64,000 nucleotides of DNA from Sarcina sp034439435 (GCF_034439435.1 NZ_JAPCKJ010000002.1:248001-312000); one strand, 5' to 3'. Positions 1-9,131 are shown, numbered from the stretch's first letter. Translations and numbers: made by a program. Notes: a model not told the origin generated them from the letters alone.

Positions 1-23
1 AATGTTAAAGGAGGTACCAAAAT

Positions 24-194
24 TTGGATAATAATAAAAATAGACTAAAAGATAGACCTAAGTCAAATGCTGAAAAAAGAAAAATGTACTCAGAAGCAGG
101 ATCTGAAATAGGTATTGAAAATGGGCAAAAAAAAGGTGCACATTCAAACGGTAAAAAATTTACAAAGAGATCAAAACTTTCTCACAATAAATAG
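24..194 (+). CDS. small basic hypothetical protein (56 aa)
   Basis: TTG start preceded by AAAGGAGG at 7-14. The product is 56 aa, very rich in Lys, Asn and Ser, with no hydrophobic segment and no cysteine. It begins MDNNKNRLKDRPKSN and ends KLSHNK. It lies 12 bp upstream of a second tiny gene whose Shine-Dalgarno overlaps this stop codon, so the two are probably co-translated. I do not recognise a family. The composition resembles the small soluble proteins that clostridia make in sporulation, but that is only a guess. The promoter lies outside the window. Confidence 0.6.
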   Translation: MDNNKNRLKDRPKSNAEKRKMYSEAGSEIGIENGQKKGAHSNGKKFTKRSKLSHNK

Positions 195-206
195 GAGGAT
201 ACCCTT

Positions 207-350
207 ATGAATAAAAATTATAATAAAAAACAAAGAATAGATTCAACTTTCCCAACTTCTCATAATTACAATGACAAAATTAAAAATAAAGCCAATGAAA
301 AGACTCCATATGGCTCTAATGAACCATCTCCTAGAACAACCTATAAATAA
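207..350 (+). CDS. small hydrophilic hypothetical protein (47 aa)
   Basis: ATG start 8 bp after AGGAGG (193-198). The 47-aa product is rich in Asn, Lys, Pro and Thr (starts MNKNYNKKQRIDSTF, ends PSPRTTYK), with no membrane segment. It is coupled to the preceding 56-aa gene and followed by a strong hairpin terminator. No family is recognised. The good ribosome-binding site and operon position argue that it is a real gene. Confidence 0.6.
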   Translation: MNKNYNKKQRIDSTFPTSHNYNDKIKNKANEKTPYGSNEPSPRTTYK

Positions 351-368
351 TACTTATATGAGAAAATG

Positions 369-400
369 GGGACTGTATCATTTCGATACAGTCCCTATTT
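369..400. terminator. bidirectional intrinsic terminator
   Basis: Perfect 11-bp stem (GGGACTGTATC at 369-379 with its complement at 385-395) and a 5-nt loop, with a T-rich tract on the + side and an A-rich tract upstream. It ends the two small + strand genes and the convergent PHP gene. Confidence 0.9.
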
Positions 401-1189
401 TTAATCTTCATTAAATTCTAATCTATCTATGATACTTAAATTATGTTCCTTTGCAAAGTTAGCTCCCATATCTAAGTCATACATTTCTTCAGGATTATGA
501 GCATCTATTCCAATTATTCTTTTTACATTATATTCTTTAGATAATTCCCAAAACTCTTTTATTGGATACTGATATCTTTCCCCATTATTATAAGAAAGCT
601 TATCTTTTCTCATACCATTTACATTTATTTCTATAGGCATATCCATCTCTTCAGCAGCTTTTAAAATCCTTTTTGATGCCTCTTCTGCATGTTCATCCCA
701 ATTTCTATAAGTCATTCCAAAAAGATCTGGATGAGCAAGATAATCAAAATATCCACTTTTAATAGCCTCTACTACAAAATCAGCATAAACCATTAAGCTT
801 TCAGGCGTTAACTCTATTGTACCAACATAAACCCACTCTCCTTTATAAGGAAAAAAGTGCACTCCTAAAGCTAAATAATCAGCCTTATATTTCTCCTTTA
901 ATTCTTCATAAAGCCATGCAAAATCAGGAAAATATTCACATTCCATTGATCTCTTTATTGATATTTTATCTCCATATTTCTTTATTGCCTCTTCTATTTT
1001 TCCAAAATAATCTTCTAAATCCTCATAAGCCATTCTATGATAATTATCTATATTCTTACCTGGATGTGGTAAATGATCAGAAATTCCAATCTCATCTATA
1101 TTAGCTTTTATAGCCTCTTTAACATAATCTTCAATAGTTCCAGTAGCATGATTACATCTATATGTATGTGTATGATAATTGCTTTTCAT
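401..1189 (-). CDS. PHP-domain phosphoesterase, histidinol-phosphatase (HisJ) family
   Basis: A 262-aa cytoplasmic metal-dependent phosphoesterase of the polymerase-and-histidinol-phosphatase fold. Metal-ligand motifs are visible: HTHTYRCNH near the N-terminus, SDHLPHPG at about 35, GVHFF at about 110, HPDLF at about 155, and GIDAHNP near residue 230. I chose the ATG at 1189, not the one 33 bp upstream, because AGGAGG sits 8 bp before it. HisJ-type enzymes dephosphorylate histidinol phosphate, but no other his gene is present here, so the true substrate may be another sugar or amino-alcohol phosphate. Confidence 0.85.
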   Translation of the reverse strand: MKSNYHTHTYRCNHATGTIEDYVKEAIKANIDEIGISDHLPHPGKNIDNYHRMAYEDLEDYFGKIEEAIKKYGDKISIKRSMECEYFPDFAWLYEELKEKYKADYLALGVHFFPYKGEWVYVGTIELTPESLMVYADFVVEAIKSGYFDYLAHPDLFGMTYRNWDEHAEEASKRILKAAEEMDMPIEINVNGMRKDKLSYNNGERYQYPIKEFWELSKEYNVKRIIGIDAHNPEEMYDLDMGANFAKEHNLSIIDRLEFNED

Positions 1190-1428
1190 TAAAATTCCTC
1201 CTATGTATTCAGCTTTTTTCATTTATTATTGTATCTAATTATAAAAAATTGACCAACACTAAATTTCTATTCTATAAATCCATTATCTCTTCTTTAGTTT
1301 AATTTGCATAAAGTATTTACAATTAACATAGAATTCCTTCTATCAAATTTTAACTTGCCCTATTTAATACAAAATACTATACTGATAATTGTAAATTTAA
1401 ATACTAAAATTTTACGAAAGAGGACAAT

Positions 1429-2052
1429 ATGAAAGAACAATACTTTGAAAAATTACTCAACATAAAAACTTCTGGTGAACAAAAAATATTTAATGAATCT
1501 CTTCATTATAACAGGTATGAACCAACATCCTATGAAGTATTAGATGCTCTTTGCTCCCAATATGAATTTTCCGAAGATGATTCATTAATTGATTTTGGAT
1601 GTGGAAAAGGAAGATTGAATTTTTATATCAATTACTTTTTTAATACTAAGGTCACTGGAATAGAAATGAATAACTTTTTTTATAATGAATGTTTAAGCAA
1701 TAAAAAATCTTATTTATCACAAAATAAAAATAACATAGATAAAATAAACTTTATTAATTGCTTTGCAGAACAATATGAGATAAACTCAAAGGATAATAAA
1801 TTTTATTTTTTCAATCCTTTTTCTGAACAAATATTTATAAAGGTTATTGGAAACATTCTTGATTCTGTATCTAATCATGAGAGGCAAGTAAATATTATAC
1901 TTTATTACCCTTCTGATGATTATGCCTACTATTTAGAAAATTACACTCCTTTTTCTCTGAAGAAGGAAATAAAAATACCTAGAAAGTATGAACATGATTC
2001 AAGAGAAAAAATCCTTATATATGAACTTAGCTATTTAAATTTAATAATTTAA
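1429..2052 (+). CDS. class I SAM-dependent methyltransferase
   Basis: 207 aa. The glycine-rich SAM-binding motif I, DFGCGKGR, is at about residues 55-62, followed by an acidic residue at the end of strand 2 (TGIEMNN). An NPF motif (FFNPFSE) sits near residue 130, where catalytic motif IV is expected. Start ATG with GAAAGAGG upstream. The substrate cannot be deduced. It lies 33 bp before the antiporter gene on the same strand and may be co-transcribed with it. Confidence 0.75.
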   Translation: MKEQYFEKLLNIKTSGEQKIFNESLHYNRYEPTSYEVLDALCSQYEFSEDDSLIDFGCGKGRLNFYINYFFNTKVTGIEMNNFFYNECLSNKKSYLSQNKNNIDKINFINCFAEQYEINSKDNKFYFFNPFSEQIFIKVIGNILDSVSNHERQVNIILYYPSDDYAYYLENYTPFSLKKEIKIPRKYEHDSREKILIYELSYLNLII

Positions 2053-2085
2053 TATAGAAAACTAAAGAAAAGAGAGGATTTATTT

Positions 2086-3540
2086 ATGAATGAAACTATA
2101 AATTATGATTCATTATTGATCTTGTCTGTAGTAGCTTTTTTTACTCCTTTTTTAGTTTCAAAACTAAAAAGAGTAAAAATCCCCTATCAAGTTGGGGAGA
2201 TTTTTATAGGTATACTATTAGGTAAAAGCTTTTTAAATATAATTAAACCTGATATTTGGATATTATTTTTATCAAATCTTGGCTTAGCTTACTTAATGTT
2301 CTTAAGTGGTCTTGCCATAGATTTTGATGAGCTTAAACCTAAAGAAGGAGAACTTTTAAAGGATTCAAAACTATTTACTAGTATAAAAATGTTTATTGTA
2401 TCAATAACAACCTCTATACTATTATCCTTCACATTAAAGTTTGCAGGAATTTCTCAAGGCTATTTATTCTTCGCCTTATTATTCACTGCTGCAGCCCCTG
2501 GTCTACTTGTTCCTATTTTAAAAGCAAAGCACATTATAAATAGTAGCTATGGACAAACTTTACTTGTTTTTGGAATAATAACTCAATTAGTAAGTTTAAT
2601 AGGTGTTACCTTTGTTGCTTCAGTTGCAGTAAATGGCGTTACTTTTAAAAGCTTTACTTTCTTAATAATTTTTGCTGTGGCCATAATAGTTTACTTTATA
2701 GCAAGAATAATTTTTAAAGTTCATGATTTCTCAACAATAGCATTTAAAAATCTTCACCTTAGCGTAAGAGGTGCCTTTGTTCTTGTTTTAGTATTAGTTG
2801 CTGTAGCTGAAAAAGTTGATTCTGAGATAATTTTAGGCTCATTTTTAGCTGGTATGGTATTTTCTCTAATAGTCGGAAAAGCTAAAGATGAAATCTCTCA
2901 TCAATTAGATGTGGTTGGATATGGTTTCTTAATTCCTATATTCTTCATAATGGTAGGTGTTAATGTTGATTTAAAAGCTGTTTTTGAAAATCCACAATCT
3001 ATTGCTAAGATACCTTTATTTATACTTATTTTCTTCTTAGTAAAATTTATACCGTCCCTTTTATTAAGAAAAAAATATGGAACTAAGAATTTTTTAGCAG
3101 CTTCTATGCTTTTAACAGCTCAACTTAGCTTAGTTATAGTAGGTGCTCAAATGGCCTTAAACTTAGGTTATATAAATACAGCTGATTATTCAGCCTTTGT
3201 GGTTACAACAGTAATAACTTGTATCTTATTCCCAATACTATTTGAAAAATTTATTGTATTTGATGAAGATACTAATGATACCGTAGAGGAAGATGAAAAA
3301 ATAATAATACGTGAAGTAATTGTTACTAGTCACTGGTATATTGGTAAAGCTCTAAAGAATTGTAAGCTTCCTACAGGCTGTAGAATCTTCTCCATAGTAA
3401 GAGATGATCATGAATTTATGCCAAATGCTGATACTATCTTAGAAGAGCATGATTTAGTAATACTTGCTGGTGTTAAACATGATGTAAATGAAACACTTAA
3501 TATGCTTTCAACTTGTGACTTAACTTTACCAGAAGAATAA
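2086..3540 (+). CDS. Kef-type cation:proton antiporter (CPA2) with C-terminal TrkA-C domain
   Basis: 484 aa. About 12-13 hydrophobic segments fill residues 8-390 (Na+/H+ exchanger domain, CPA2 family). A cytoplasmic tail of about 75 aa follows, with a TrkA-C-like module (SHWYIGKALKNCKLPTGCR, then EEHDLVILAG) of the kind that binds nucleotides such as c-di-AMP in related antiporters. It probably exchanges K+ or Na+ for protons at the membrane. ATG start with AGAGAGGA upstream, and a terminator directly after the stop. Confidence 0.85.
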   Translation: MNETINYDSLLILSVVAFFTPFLVSKLKRVKIPYQVGEIFIGILLGKSFLNIIKPDIWILFLSNLGLAYLMFLSGLAIDFDELKPKEGELLKDSKLFTSIKMFIVSITTSILLSFTLKFAGISQGYLFFALLFTAAAPGLLVPILKAKHIINSSYGQTLLVFGIITQLVSLIGVTFVASVAVNGVTFKSFTFLIIFAVAIIVYFIARIIFKVHDFSTIAFKNLHLSVRGAFVLVLVLVAVAEKVDSEIILGSFLAGMVFSLIVGKAKDEISHQLDVVGYGFLIPIFFIMVGVNVDLKAVFENPQSIAKIPLFILIFFLVKFIPSLLLRKKYGTKNFLAASMLLTAQLSLVIVGAQMALNLGYINTADYSAFVVTTVITCILFPILFEKFIVFDEDTNDTVEEDEKIIIREVIVTSHWYIGKALKNCKLPTGCRIFSIVRDDHEFMPNADTILEEHDLVILAGVKHDVNETLNMLSTCDLTLPEE

Positions 3541-3569
3541 AAAAAGAGAGTTTAAAACTCTCTTTTTTT
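3541..3569. terminator. intrinsic terminator
   Basis: AAAAAGAGAGTT stem with complementary AACTCTCTTTTTTT. It lies between convergent genes and can serve both strands. Confidence 0.85.
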
Positions 3570-3573
3570 ATTC

Positions 3574-5478
3574 TTAATATATTAAGTTACTTAATTTTTT
3601 CATTTCTTTTACTACATAAAAAAGTTTATAAAGTAGTACAAGTATTAATCTTTCATCCTCTGTTTTTGCCTTTTCTAAATCTTCTATTACTAAATCTTCA
3701 AAATCTTTTTTCTTCATATAATTTTTAAAATCCTCAAAGCTTTTTTTAAATAAAGCTCTATTGTTTTTTATCATAGGACTCTTAACTAAAAAGTTTATAT
3801 CTGATACAAAATCATTTTGTAATATTAATAACTCTTGAATCTGCTCTGATTTTATCTCTTTATTATTATAATTTATCTTCTTCCAAATACTATAACTTTC
3901 AAAAAAAGATAATACTAATTTTTCTTTATCTGAATCATCCTCTATTAAACTATCTAATATGTCCTCATTTAAATAAACATATCTCTTTATAGCCTTATTA
4001 GTTTCATCTTTCATTTTATAAGGAAATACATAATTCATAACTATTGCAACAATTATTGATGCTATTAAAATAAAGAATACCCTGTATTCACTTAATACGT
4101 AATAAGGTGTATGTGATGGATCCATTAATCCTGCCATTAATAAAGCATTTAATGTTATGAATATACATCTTATTTTGTAAGGAACAATGAACATACTTAA
4201 ATATATGCAAATAACTATAAAAACAAATATTAATATTAGATTTGATTGAACAAAATAAAAAACTATATTAAATAAAATGGCTCCTATTATAGTACCTATA
4301 ACTCTTGCCTTTGCTTTCTTATTGCTTTGTTCTGCGTATGGAATTAATAATAAAGAAATGGTGAATAATGCCCACTTCCCTTGAAAAATTTCAAAATAAT
4401 TTACTATAAACACTGAAAAAGATAGTGTTATAGCAGCTTTTACTGCCAAATTAAATCTTAATGATCTTATGCTTAAATTTTTTCTAAACTTATGTAAATT
4501 AGCTTTTGAGGCTTTTAAAAAATTAATATTATCATTTGTATAATTTTTAATATCATCTTCCTTTACATCAAGCCCCTGTAAAAATTCTTTTATACTTAAT
4601 TTAGCATTATAATAACTATATCTATCAAAGTCATCTCTTAATTTAAATGAATCCAAATAATTGTAGTATTCATTTAAGATCTTTTTAAAATTTTCCTTAT
4701 CTCCATTAACCGTAAAGTTTTGTACATTTTTAAGTAATTCAATAGTTTTTTCAATAAGTTCCTTATTAACCTCTCTTTTTACGACTTCAGATGAAAGACT
4801 AGTTAATCTTTTTAGAAAAACCACTATTAAATTTTTAAAATATATGGAATACACTTGCTTTTTATCTAACTCTAATCTTTCATGAACCTTTACCTCAAGC
4901 TCCTTAATCATTAAAGCTACCTTTTCACTGTTATCTTTTTCTATATATCCAGTTTTTAATAATTCATTTAAATTTGTAATTAACAAAGTAATACATCCAT
5001 TTATTGATTTATTGAATATATTATTAAAATTATACCTAGCTAAAATATAATAAAGTATCATTATAACTATACCGCCAAATATTAAAGCAAGTACTCTTTT
5101 TGGTAATTCATTAATTGTAACTGGTTGATATAACAAAAATAAATATAATTGTATAAAACCTAAAGCTTTAGTAGGTTTTGTATCATAAGTAAATGTAAAA
5201 TATATAAAAAATGATACAATTAAGGTTACCATAGCACCTAAAATAGGGGTAAGTCCTGCAAAATATGCTCCTAAACCAACAAAAAGCTCAACCCCAATAA
5301 AATATAGTGTATGATGTATTGGGTTTATTGTATAATCCTCTCCAAACATTGCAGTAACTGTAATAACAGCTGCTAACCCAATAAAAAGATTTTCTTTTCC
5401 AAACAATAAAACAAAGAATAGTATAGAAGTTAAGGCTATTAAAAACATTTTTAGATACATAATTTGTTTCTTCCACAT
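3574..5478 (-). CDS. FUSC-family integral membrane protein (aromatic acid exporter-like)
   Basis: 634 aa with the duplicated layout of fusaric-acid-resistance/YccS proteins. About six N-terminal membrane helices (residues 8-150) come first, then a roughly 190-aa cytoplasmic helical region. A second block of about five or six helices follows (345-480) and contains the PYAEQSNKKAKARVIGT signature, then a C-terminal soluble helical tail. It is probably an exporter of small aromatic or organic acids, but the substrate is unknown. Start ATG with AGAGGTGAT 5 bp upstream. Its promoter carries an unusual 19-bp spacer with direct repeats. Confidence 0.8.
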   Translation of the reverse strand: MWKKQIMYLKMFLIALTSILFFVLLFGKENLFIGLAAVITVTAMFGEDYTINPIHHTLYFIGVELFVGLGAYFAGLTPILGAMVTLIVSFFIYFTFTYDTKPTKALGFIQLYLFLLYQPVTINELPKRVLALIFGGIVIMILYYILARYNFNNIFNKSINGCITLLITNLNELLKTGYIEKDNSEKVALMIKELEVKVHERLELDKKQVYSIYFKNLIVVFLKRLTSLSSEVVKREVNKELIEKTIELLKNVQNFTVNGDKENFKKILNEYYNYLDSFKLRDDFDRYSYYNAKLSIKEFLQGLDVKEDDIKNYTNDNINFLKASKANLHKFRKNLSIRSLRFNLAVKAAITLSFSVFIVNYFEIFQGKWALFTISLLLIPYAEQSNKKAKARVIGTIIGAILFNIVFYFVQSNLILIFVFIVICIYLSMFIVPYKIRCIFITLNALLMAGLMDPSHTPYYVLSEYRVFFILIASIIVAIVMNYVFPYKMKDETNKAIKRYVYLNEDILDSLIEDDSDKEKLVLSFFESYSIWKKINYNNKEIKSEQIQELLILQNDFVSDINFLVKSPMIKNNRALFKKSFEDFKNYMKKKDFEDLVIEDLEKAKTEDERLILVLLYKLFYVVKEMKKLSNLIY

Positions 5479-5514
5479 GTTTTATCACCTCTTGTCAAAA
5501 CTCGTACTATTTTT

Positions 5515-5594
5515 ATAATAAACACTAAGGTAACACTAATGTCAAGATGTATGCTAACCTTAAACATATTACTTACTTCACCTATGCTAAACTT
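5515..5594 (-). promoter_or_regulatory. FUSC gene promoter with phased direct repeats
   Basis: On the minus strand, TTGACA (5540-5545) and TATTAT (5515-5520) are separated by 19 bp. The spacer holds two exact copies of TTAGTGTT (5532-5539 and 5521-5528), 11 bp apart. Upstream are two further near-identical copies of AAGKTTAGCATA (about 5550-5562 and 5582-5594), 32 bp apart. A 19-bp spacer is typical of promoters that need DNA distortion by a MerR-type activator. The regulator is not identified. Confidence 0.6.
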
Positions 5595-5740
5595 ATGCTT
5601 CATCTTTTTACCTTCTTTTCTTAAGATTTCATTATAAAAATGAACTGTTTATATATTTATTATAAACTAAAAGTTTTTTTAAAATATAATATTTGATATA
5701 ATTTTATAAGATACTTATATAATAATTGGAGGAAAATATT

Positions 5741-6250
5741 ATGGATAAGTTCATTGAAATTAAGACTGAAGAATTAAAAGAAAGTCCTTTCAAGTTAATC
5801 GGAAAAGATTGGATGCTTGTAACAGCAAAGAAAGATGATAAAGTTAATACAATGACAGCTTCTTGGGGCGGTCTTGGTGTTATGTGGGGAAAAGATGTTG
5901 CTTACATTGTTGTAAGACCTCAGCGTTATACAAAAGAGTTTATAGATAATTCTGATACTTTCTCTTTAACATTTTTCGATGATGAATATAAAAAGACATT
6001 AGGTTACTTAGGAAAAGTTTCTGGAAGAGATGAAGACAAGATTTCAAATTCAAATCTTACATTAAATACATGTGAAAACACACCTTATTTTGAAGAAGGA
6101 AAAGTTGTTCTTGTATGCAAAAAATTGTATGGACAATACTTAGATCCTAAATGTTTCTTAGAAGATGGAATAGATAAAAGATGGTATCCTGAAAAAGATT
6201 ACCACATGCTTTATATAGCAGAAATTAAAAATGTACTTATAAAGAAATAA
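5741..6250 (+). CDS. flavin reductase family protein
   Basis: 169 aa, DIM6/NTAB-type FMN-binding split barrel. The typical N-terminal segment (NTMTASWGGLGVMWGKDV) and the later FIDNSDTFSLTFF and GKVSGRDEDK stretches fit FMN-dependent reductases of this family. The ATG at 5741 is preferred because TTGGAGGA lies 8 bp upstream. It is monocistronic with its own terminator. The physiological partner is unknown. Confidence 0.8.
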   Translation: MDKFIEIKTEELKESPFKLIGKDWMLVTAKKDDKVNTMTASWGGLGVMWGKDVAYIVVRPQRYTKEFIDNSDTFSLTFFDDEYKKTLGYLGKVSGRDEDKISNSNLTLNTCENTPYFEEGKVVLVCKKLYGQYLDPKCFLEDGIDKRWYPEKDYHMLYIAEIKNVLIKK

Positions 6251-6256
6251 AAGTTT

Positions 6257-6293
6257 AAAGCAGTAGATATGAATAATTCTACTGCTTTTTATA
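6257..6293 (+). terminator. intrinsic terminator
   Basis: 11-bp stem AAAGCAGTAGA (6257-6267) with its complement (6278-6288), followed by TTTTT. Confidence 0.85.
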
Positions 6294-6303
6294 CTCCTAT
6301 TAT

Positions 6304-6396
6304 TTAGCAAGATTTATGCTTTTCTCCTTTTGAAGGATTTCCTTGTATATAATAAATTTTATAATCCTTATATTCTTTATTAAAATTCTTACCCAT
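6304..6396 (-). CDS. possible 30-aa peptide gene
   Basis: A 30-codon frame beginning MGKNFNKEYKDYK and ending KGEKHKSC. A weak GAGG lies 11 bp upstream of the ATG. The frame extends further 5' without a good start, so it may be the tail of a lost gene. No family is recognised and support is weak. Confidence 0.25.
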   Translation of the reverse strand: MGKNFNKEYKDYKIYYIQGNPSKGEKHKSC

Positions 6397-6430
6397 ATTA
6401 GTGTATACCTCATAAGAAATTCTTGGCAAA

Positions 6431-6467
6431 AAATAAACAATAATAAATATCTTATTATTGTTTATTT
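6431..6467. terminator. AT-only 15-bp hairpin, possible terminator
   Basis: Perfect 15-bp inverted repeat (6431-6445 and 6453-6467) with a 7-nt loop, placed just after the end of the 41-aa gene on the minus strand. It contains almost no G or C, so its terminator strength is uncertain. Confidence 0.5.
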
Positions 6468-6482
6468 AATACTTACAAAATT

Positions 6483-6608
6483 CTATTTATTTTTTTTGAC
6501 CTCTTCTAGATAATCCTTTTTATTGACTATATTTTTTTCAAACTCCTTTACTGCACTTTTTGTGTAATTTCCTAAGGCAGCCCTACTTAAATTGTTCTTA
6601 TTATTCAT
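6483..6608 (-). CDS. small hypothetical protein (41 aa)
   Basis: 41 aa, begins MNNKNNLSRAALGNYTK, charged and helical, no membrane segment. AAAGGAG lies 10 bp upstream of the ATG and overlaps the stop of the upstream 331-aa gene (16-bp gap), so the two are probably translated from one mRNA. No known family is recognised. The coupling and Shine-Dalgarno make it credible. Confidence 0.6.
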   Translation of the reverse strand: MNNKNNLSRAALGNYTKSAVKEFEKNIVNKKDYLEEVKKNK

Positions 6609-6624
6609 TTTTATCACTGCTCCT

Positions 6625-7620
6625 TTATATATAACGTTCTAAAAGAACATTTTCATAAAACACTTTAATTAAAGAGTTATTAACTGTAGTATTTTCTGAT
6701 AAAAATGCTATTATTCCTTCTTCATTTCTCCATGGATTATTTGAATTATGATATTTAACTTCTCTCAAACTTTTTAATTGCTCTAATTCTTCTATAAGGA
6801 TTAAGAACTCATTTCTCAAACAGTTGAAAATTTTTATATTAGCTTCTACTTTATTTTCCTCAATATTTAATAACATTTTAAACAATTCACCTTTTATGGA
6901 ATTACTTTTTGTTAAAAACTTTTTATTAAGTTTTACAAGTTCTACAAAGTCCTTATTTAAATACTGATAAACATCTGTTCCAATCATTGTAAAGCTCTCT
7001 ATATTTTCTAATATATCTAAAAGAATATAAATGTAATCTTTAGTTAATTCACCTAGATTACTTGAAATATTAATAACTAACCTCTTTTTTAACTCTTCTA
7101 AAATGTATTCAATCTTTTCTTTATGACAAGTACTTCTATAATTTTCTACTTCTTGATTTATAAAGTCGAGTATTTCATCTCTCCATAATTTATAATTAGA
7201 ATCATTTAAATTCATTGCTTCATAAAGTTCAACATTATTCGTTATGCCATTATAGGTTAAACTTCCTGAAGATATATAACAAAATTTATCTGTTAATATA
7301 AAGTTAGCTTCATTTATTGAATTTAATATTGTTCCTATATTATTTTTCGAAAAATTTTCTATGAATTTGATTTCATTGACAACTTCTCTTTGATTTCTAA
7401 ACATATAATTAAATGGACTTATAATTATTTTAGGACAATCAACATTATTTAATACTTCCCAGATCTTATCTGTAAATGGCAGTTCTCTACACCCTAAAAC
7501 TATATATTTGGGATTACAATTTATTATATTAACTAATGTATTTTCTAAATTATTATCTAAATTTTTTATTCCTAAAGCAGCAACTATACGATTACTTACC
7601 TTATCAACTCTGCTTCGCAT
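6625..7620 (-). CDS. hypothetical protein (331 aa), weak PLD-like segment
   Basis: 331 aa, soluble, Asn/Leu/Glu-rich, no signal peptide. The stretch at about residues 105-135 (ILTDKFCYISSGSLTYNG then NNVELYEAM) recalls the second half of a phospholipase-D-like motif, but the catalytic HxK is absent, so I do not assign an activity. The second half is predicted to be mostly helical. The start is uncertain: AAGGAG lies 14 bp before this ATG, inside the loop of a small hairpin, and in-frame stops block earlier starts. It is followed closely by the 41-aa gene. Confidence 0.55.
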   Translation of the reverse strand: MRSRVDKVSNRIVAALGIKNLDNNLENTLVNIINCNPKYIVLGCRELPFTDKIWEVLNNVDCPKIIISPFNYMFRNQREVVNEIKFIENFSKNNIGTILNSINEANFILTDKFCYISSGSLTYNGITNNVELYEAMNLNDSNYKLWRDEILDFINQEVENYRSTCHKEKIEYILEELKKRLVINISSNLGELTKDYIYILLDILENIESFTMIGTDVYQYLNKDFVELVKLNKKFLTKSNSIKGELFKMLLNIEENKVEANIKIFNCLRNEFLILIEELEQLKSLREVKYHNSNNPWRNEEGIIAFLSENTTVNNSLIKVFYENVLLERYI

Positions 7621-7627
7621 AAGTTTT

Positions 7628-7651
7628 TATCAAGCTCCTTAAAACTTGATA
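7628..7651 (-). promoter_or_regulatory. hairpin exposing the ribosome-binding site
   Basis: On the minus strand TATCAAG and CTTGATA pair around a 10-nt loop that contains AAGGAG, directly upstream of the 331-aa gene. A second AAAGGAGG lies a few bases further upstream. This may tune translation initiation. Confidence 0.35.
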
Positions 7652-7833
7652 ATTGCCTCCTTTCATAAATTTAAAATAATATAAATATTTTTATTTTTAG
7701 CTTAAATTTCAATGCTCTATCCCATCTTTATAGCAATGAAAATCTAAACTTATTTATACTCCCTTATACTATTCATATTATCAAAATTCTACATTTTTGT
7801 GATTTTTATCAAGATTTTCTATGCGTTTTATAA

Positions 7834-7871
7834 TAAAAAAAGTCAGCTTAAGTCTTAGCTGACTTTTTTAA
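7834..7871. terminator. bidirectional intrinsic terminator
   Basis: Stem AGTCAGCT (7841-7848) with AGCTGACT (7857-7864), flanked by A7 and T7 runs. It terminates the dehydrogenase gene at 7881-9131 (minus). Confidence 0.85.
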
Positions 7872-7880
7872 ACTCTTTAA

Positions 7881-9131
7881 TCATATTTTTGAATTCCAAA
7901 ACTCATCTATATTAATTATACTATTATTTAATCTAGATTCTTCAGCCGCAAAAGCCATAATATGACTTTCTATACTTCTTAAGGCTGATGTTCTTGTTTC
8001 ACTAACTCCTTCTCTTATAGATTTTATGAAATCCTTCATAATTCCAATATCTCCTCCAAGATGTCCTCCTTCAACTTCTTTTGGTATTATAATTTCTACT
8101 TCATCACTTCCAAACTTTTTAATTTCAATAATATTTTTTATATCATTTCCACCGACTTCACCTTCTGTAAACATTAATTTTATAGTTCTATGGATATCCT
8201 TTGTAAAAGCTGACAAATTAAATGTTGCAGTTACTTCATTATCAAAATCAAGTATTGTGACCATATGATCTACAACATTATTATCACATTTATAAACACA
8301 TCTTCCATATGGTCCTTCTCTTAAGGATTTTTCTAAGTTTTCTGAAGTCGGATTAGGATGTACAACTGAAGTAAACACAGGTTTTTCTCCTAAATATAAC
8401 TTTTTTGCAGAATAAGGACAATCCTCCTCACATTGACACTCTAAACACCTATTTCCCATATCCTTTTTAAAATTCTCTTCCTTAAAATAAGTCAGATGAC
8501 CAAAAGAAGCTATTTTTTTACACTTAGCTCCAGTTAGCCATAATAATATATCCATGTCATGACAACTTTTAGCCAAAATTAATGGTGATGTTTCATTAGA
8601 ATTTCTCCAATTTCCTCTTGTAAAACTATGAGCAAAATGCCAGTAACCTATATTTTCATTATGTTGAATATTAATAAGTCTTCCAAGCCTCCCACTATCT
8701 ACTATATTTTTTAAAGCCTCAAAGAAAGGAGTATATCTTAAAACATGACATACCATAAATACTCTATCATTATATTTTTTTGCTAGTTCCCCTAGCCTTA
8801 TAACTTCACCTAAGGAATTTGACATCGGTTTTTCTAACAAAACATTATATCCCTTTTCCAGTGCTATTTTTGTTGGCTTAAAATGTCCTTCATCATTGTT
8901 TGCTATTATAATACCATCTGCTAATTTATCTTCCTTTAACATATTCTCCCAAGTATTAAAAACAAGCTCATTCTTTATACCATGCTCCTCAACAAATAAA
9001 TTTCTTCTCTCTTCATTAGGCTCTGCAATTGCAACAATTTCAACATCTTCTTTATTTTTCAAGGCATATGAAGAATAAGCAAATCTTCCTCTTGCCCCAG
9101 CTCCAATAACAGCTATGCTTACTTTTTTCAT
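7881..9131 (-). CDS. Gfo/Idh/MocA-family oxidoreductase
   Basis: 416 aa. An N-terminal NAD(P)-binding Rossmann fold (VIGAGARGR at about 8-16) is followed by LLEKPMSNS (the EKP motif, about residue 95) and by the substrate domain containing SCHDMDILLW (catalytic-type DxxxH variant). An unusual insert with a Cys cluster (CLECQCEEDCPY, about residues 228-239) is present. The ATG at 9131 is chosen because GGTAGGGAT precedes it, while the upstream ATG has no ribosome-binding site. It probably oxidises a sugar, inositol or glycoside derivative, but the substrate is unknown. It stands alone between two terminators. Confidence 0.85.
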   Translation of the reverse strand: MKKVSIAVIGAGARGRFAYSSYALKNKEDVEIVAIAEPNEERRNLFVEEHGIKNELVFNTWENMLKEDKLADGIIIANNDEGHFKPTKIALEKGYNVLLEKPMSNSLGEVIRLGELAKKYNDRVFMVCHVLRYTPFFEALKNIVDSGRLGRLINIQHNENIGYWHFAHSFTRGNWRNSNETSPLILAKSCHDMDILLWLTGAKCKKIASFGHLTYFKEENFKKDMGNRCLECQCEEDCPYSAKKLYLGEKPVFTSVVHPNPTSENLEKSLREGPYGRCVYKCDNNVVDHMVTILDFDNEVTATFNLSAFTKDIHRTIKLMFTEGEVGGNDIKNIIEIKKFGSDEVEIIIPKEVEGGHLGGDIGIMKDFIKSIREGVSETRTSALRSIESHIMAFAAEESRLNNSIINIDEFWNSKI

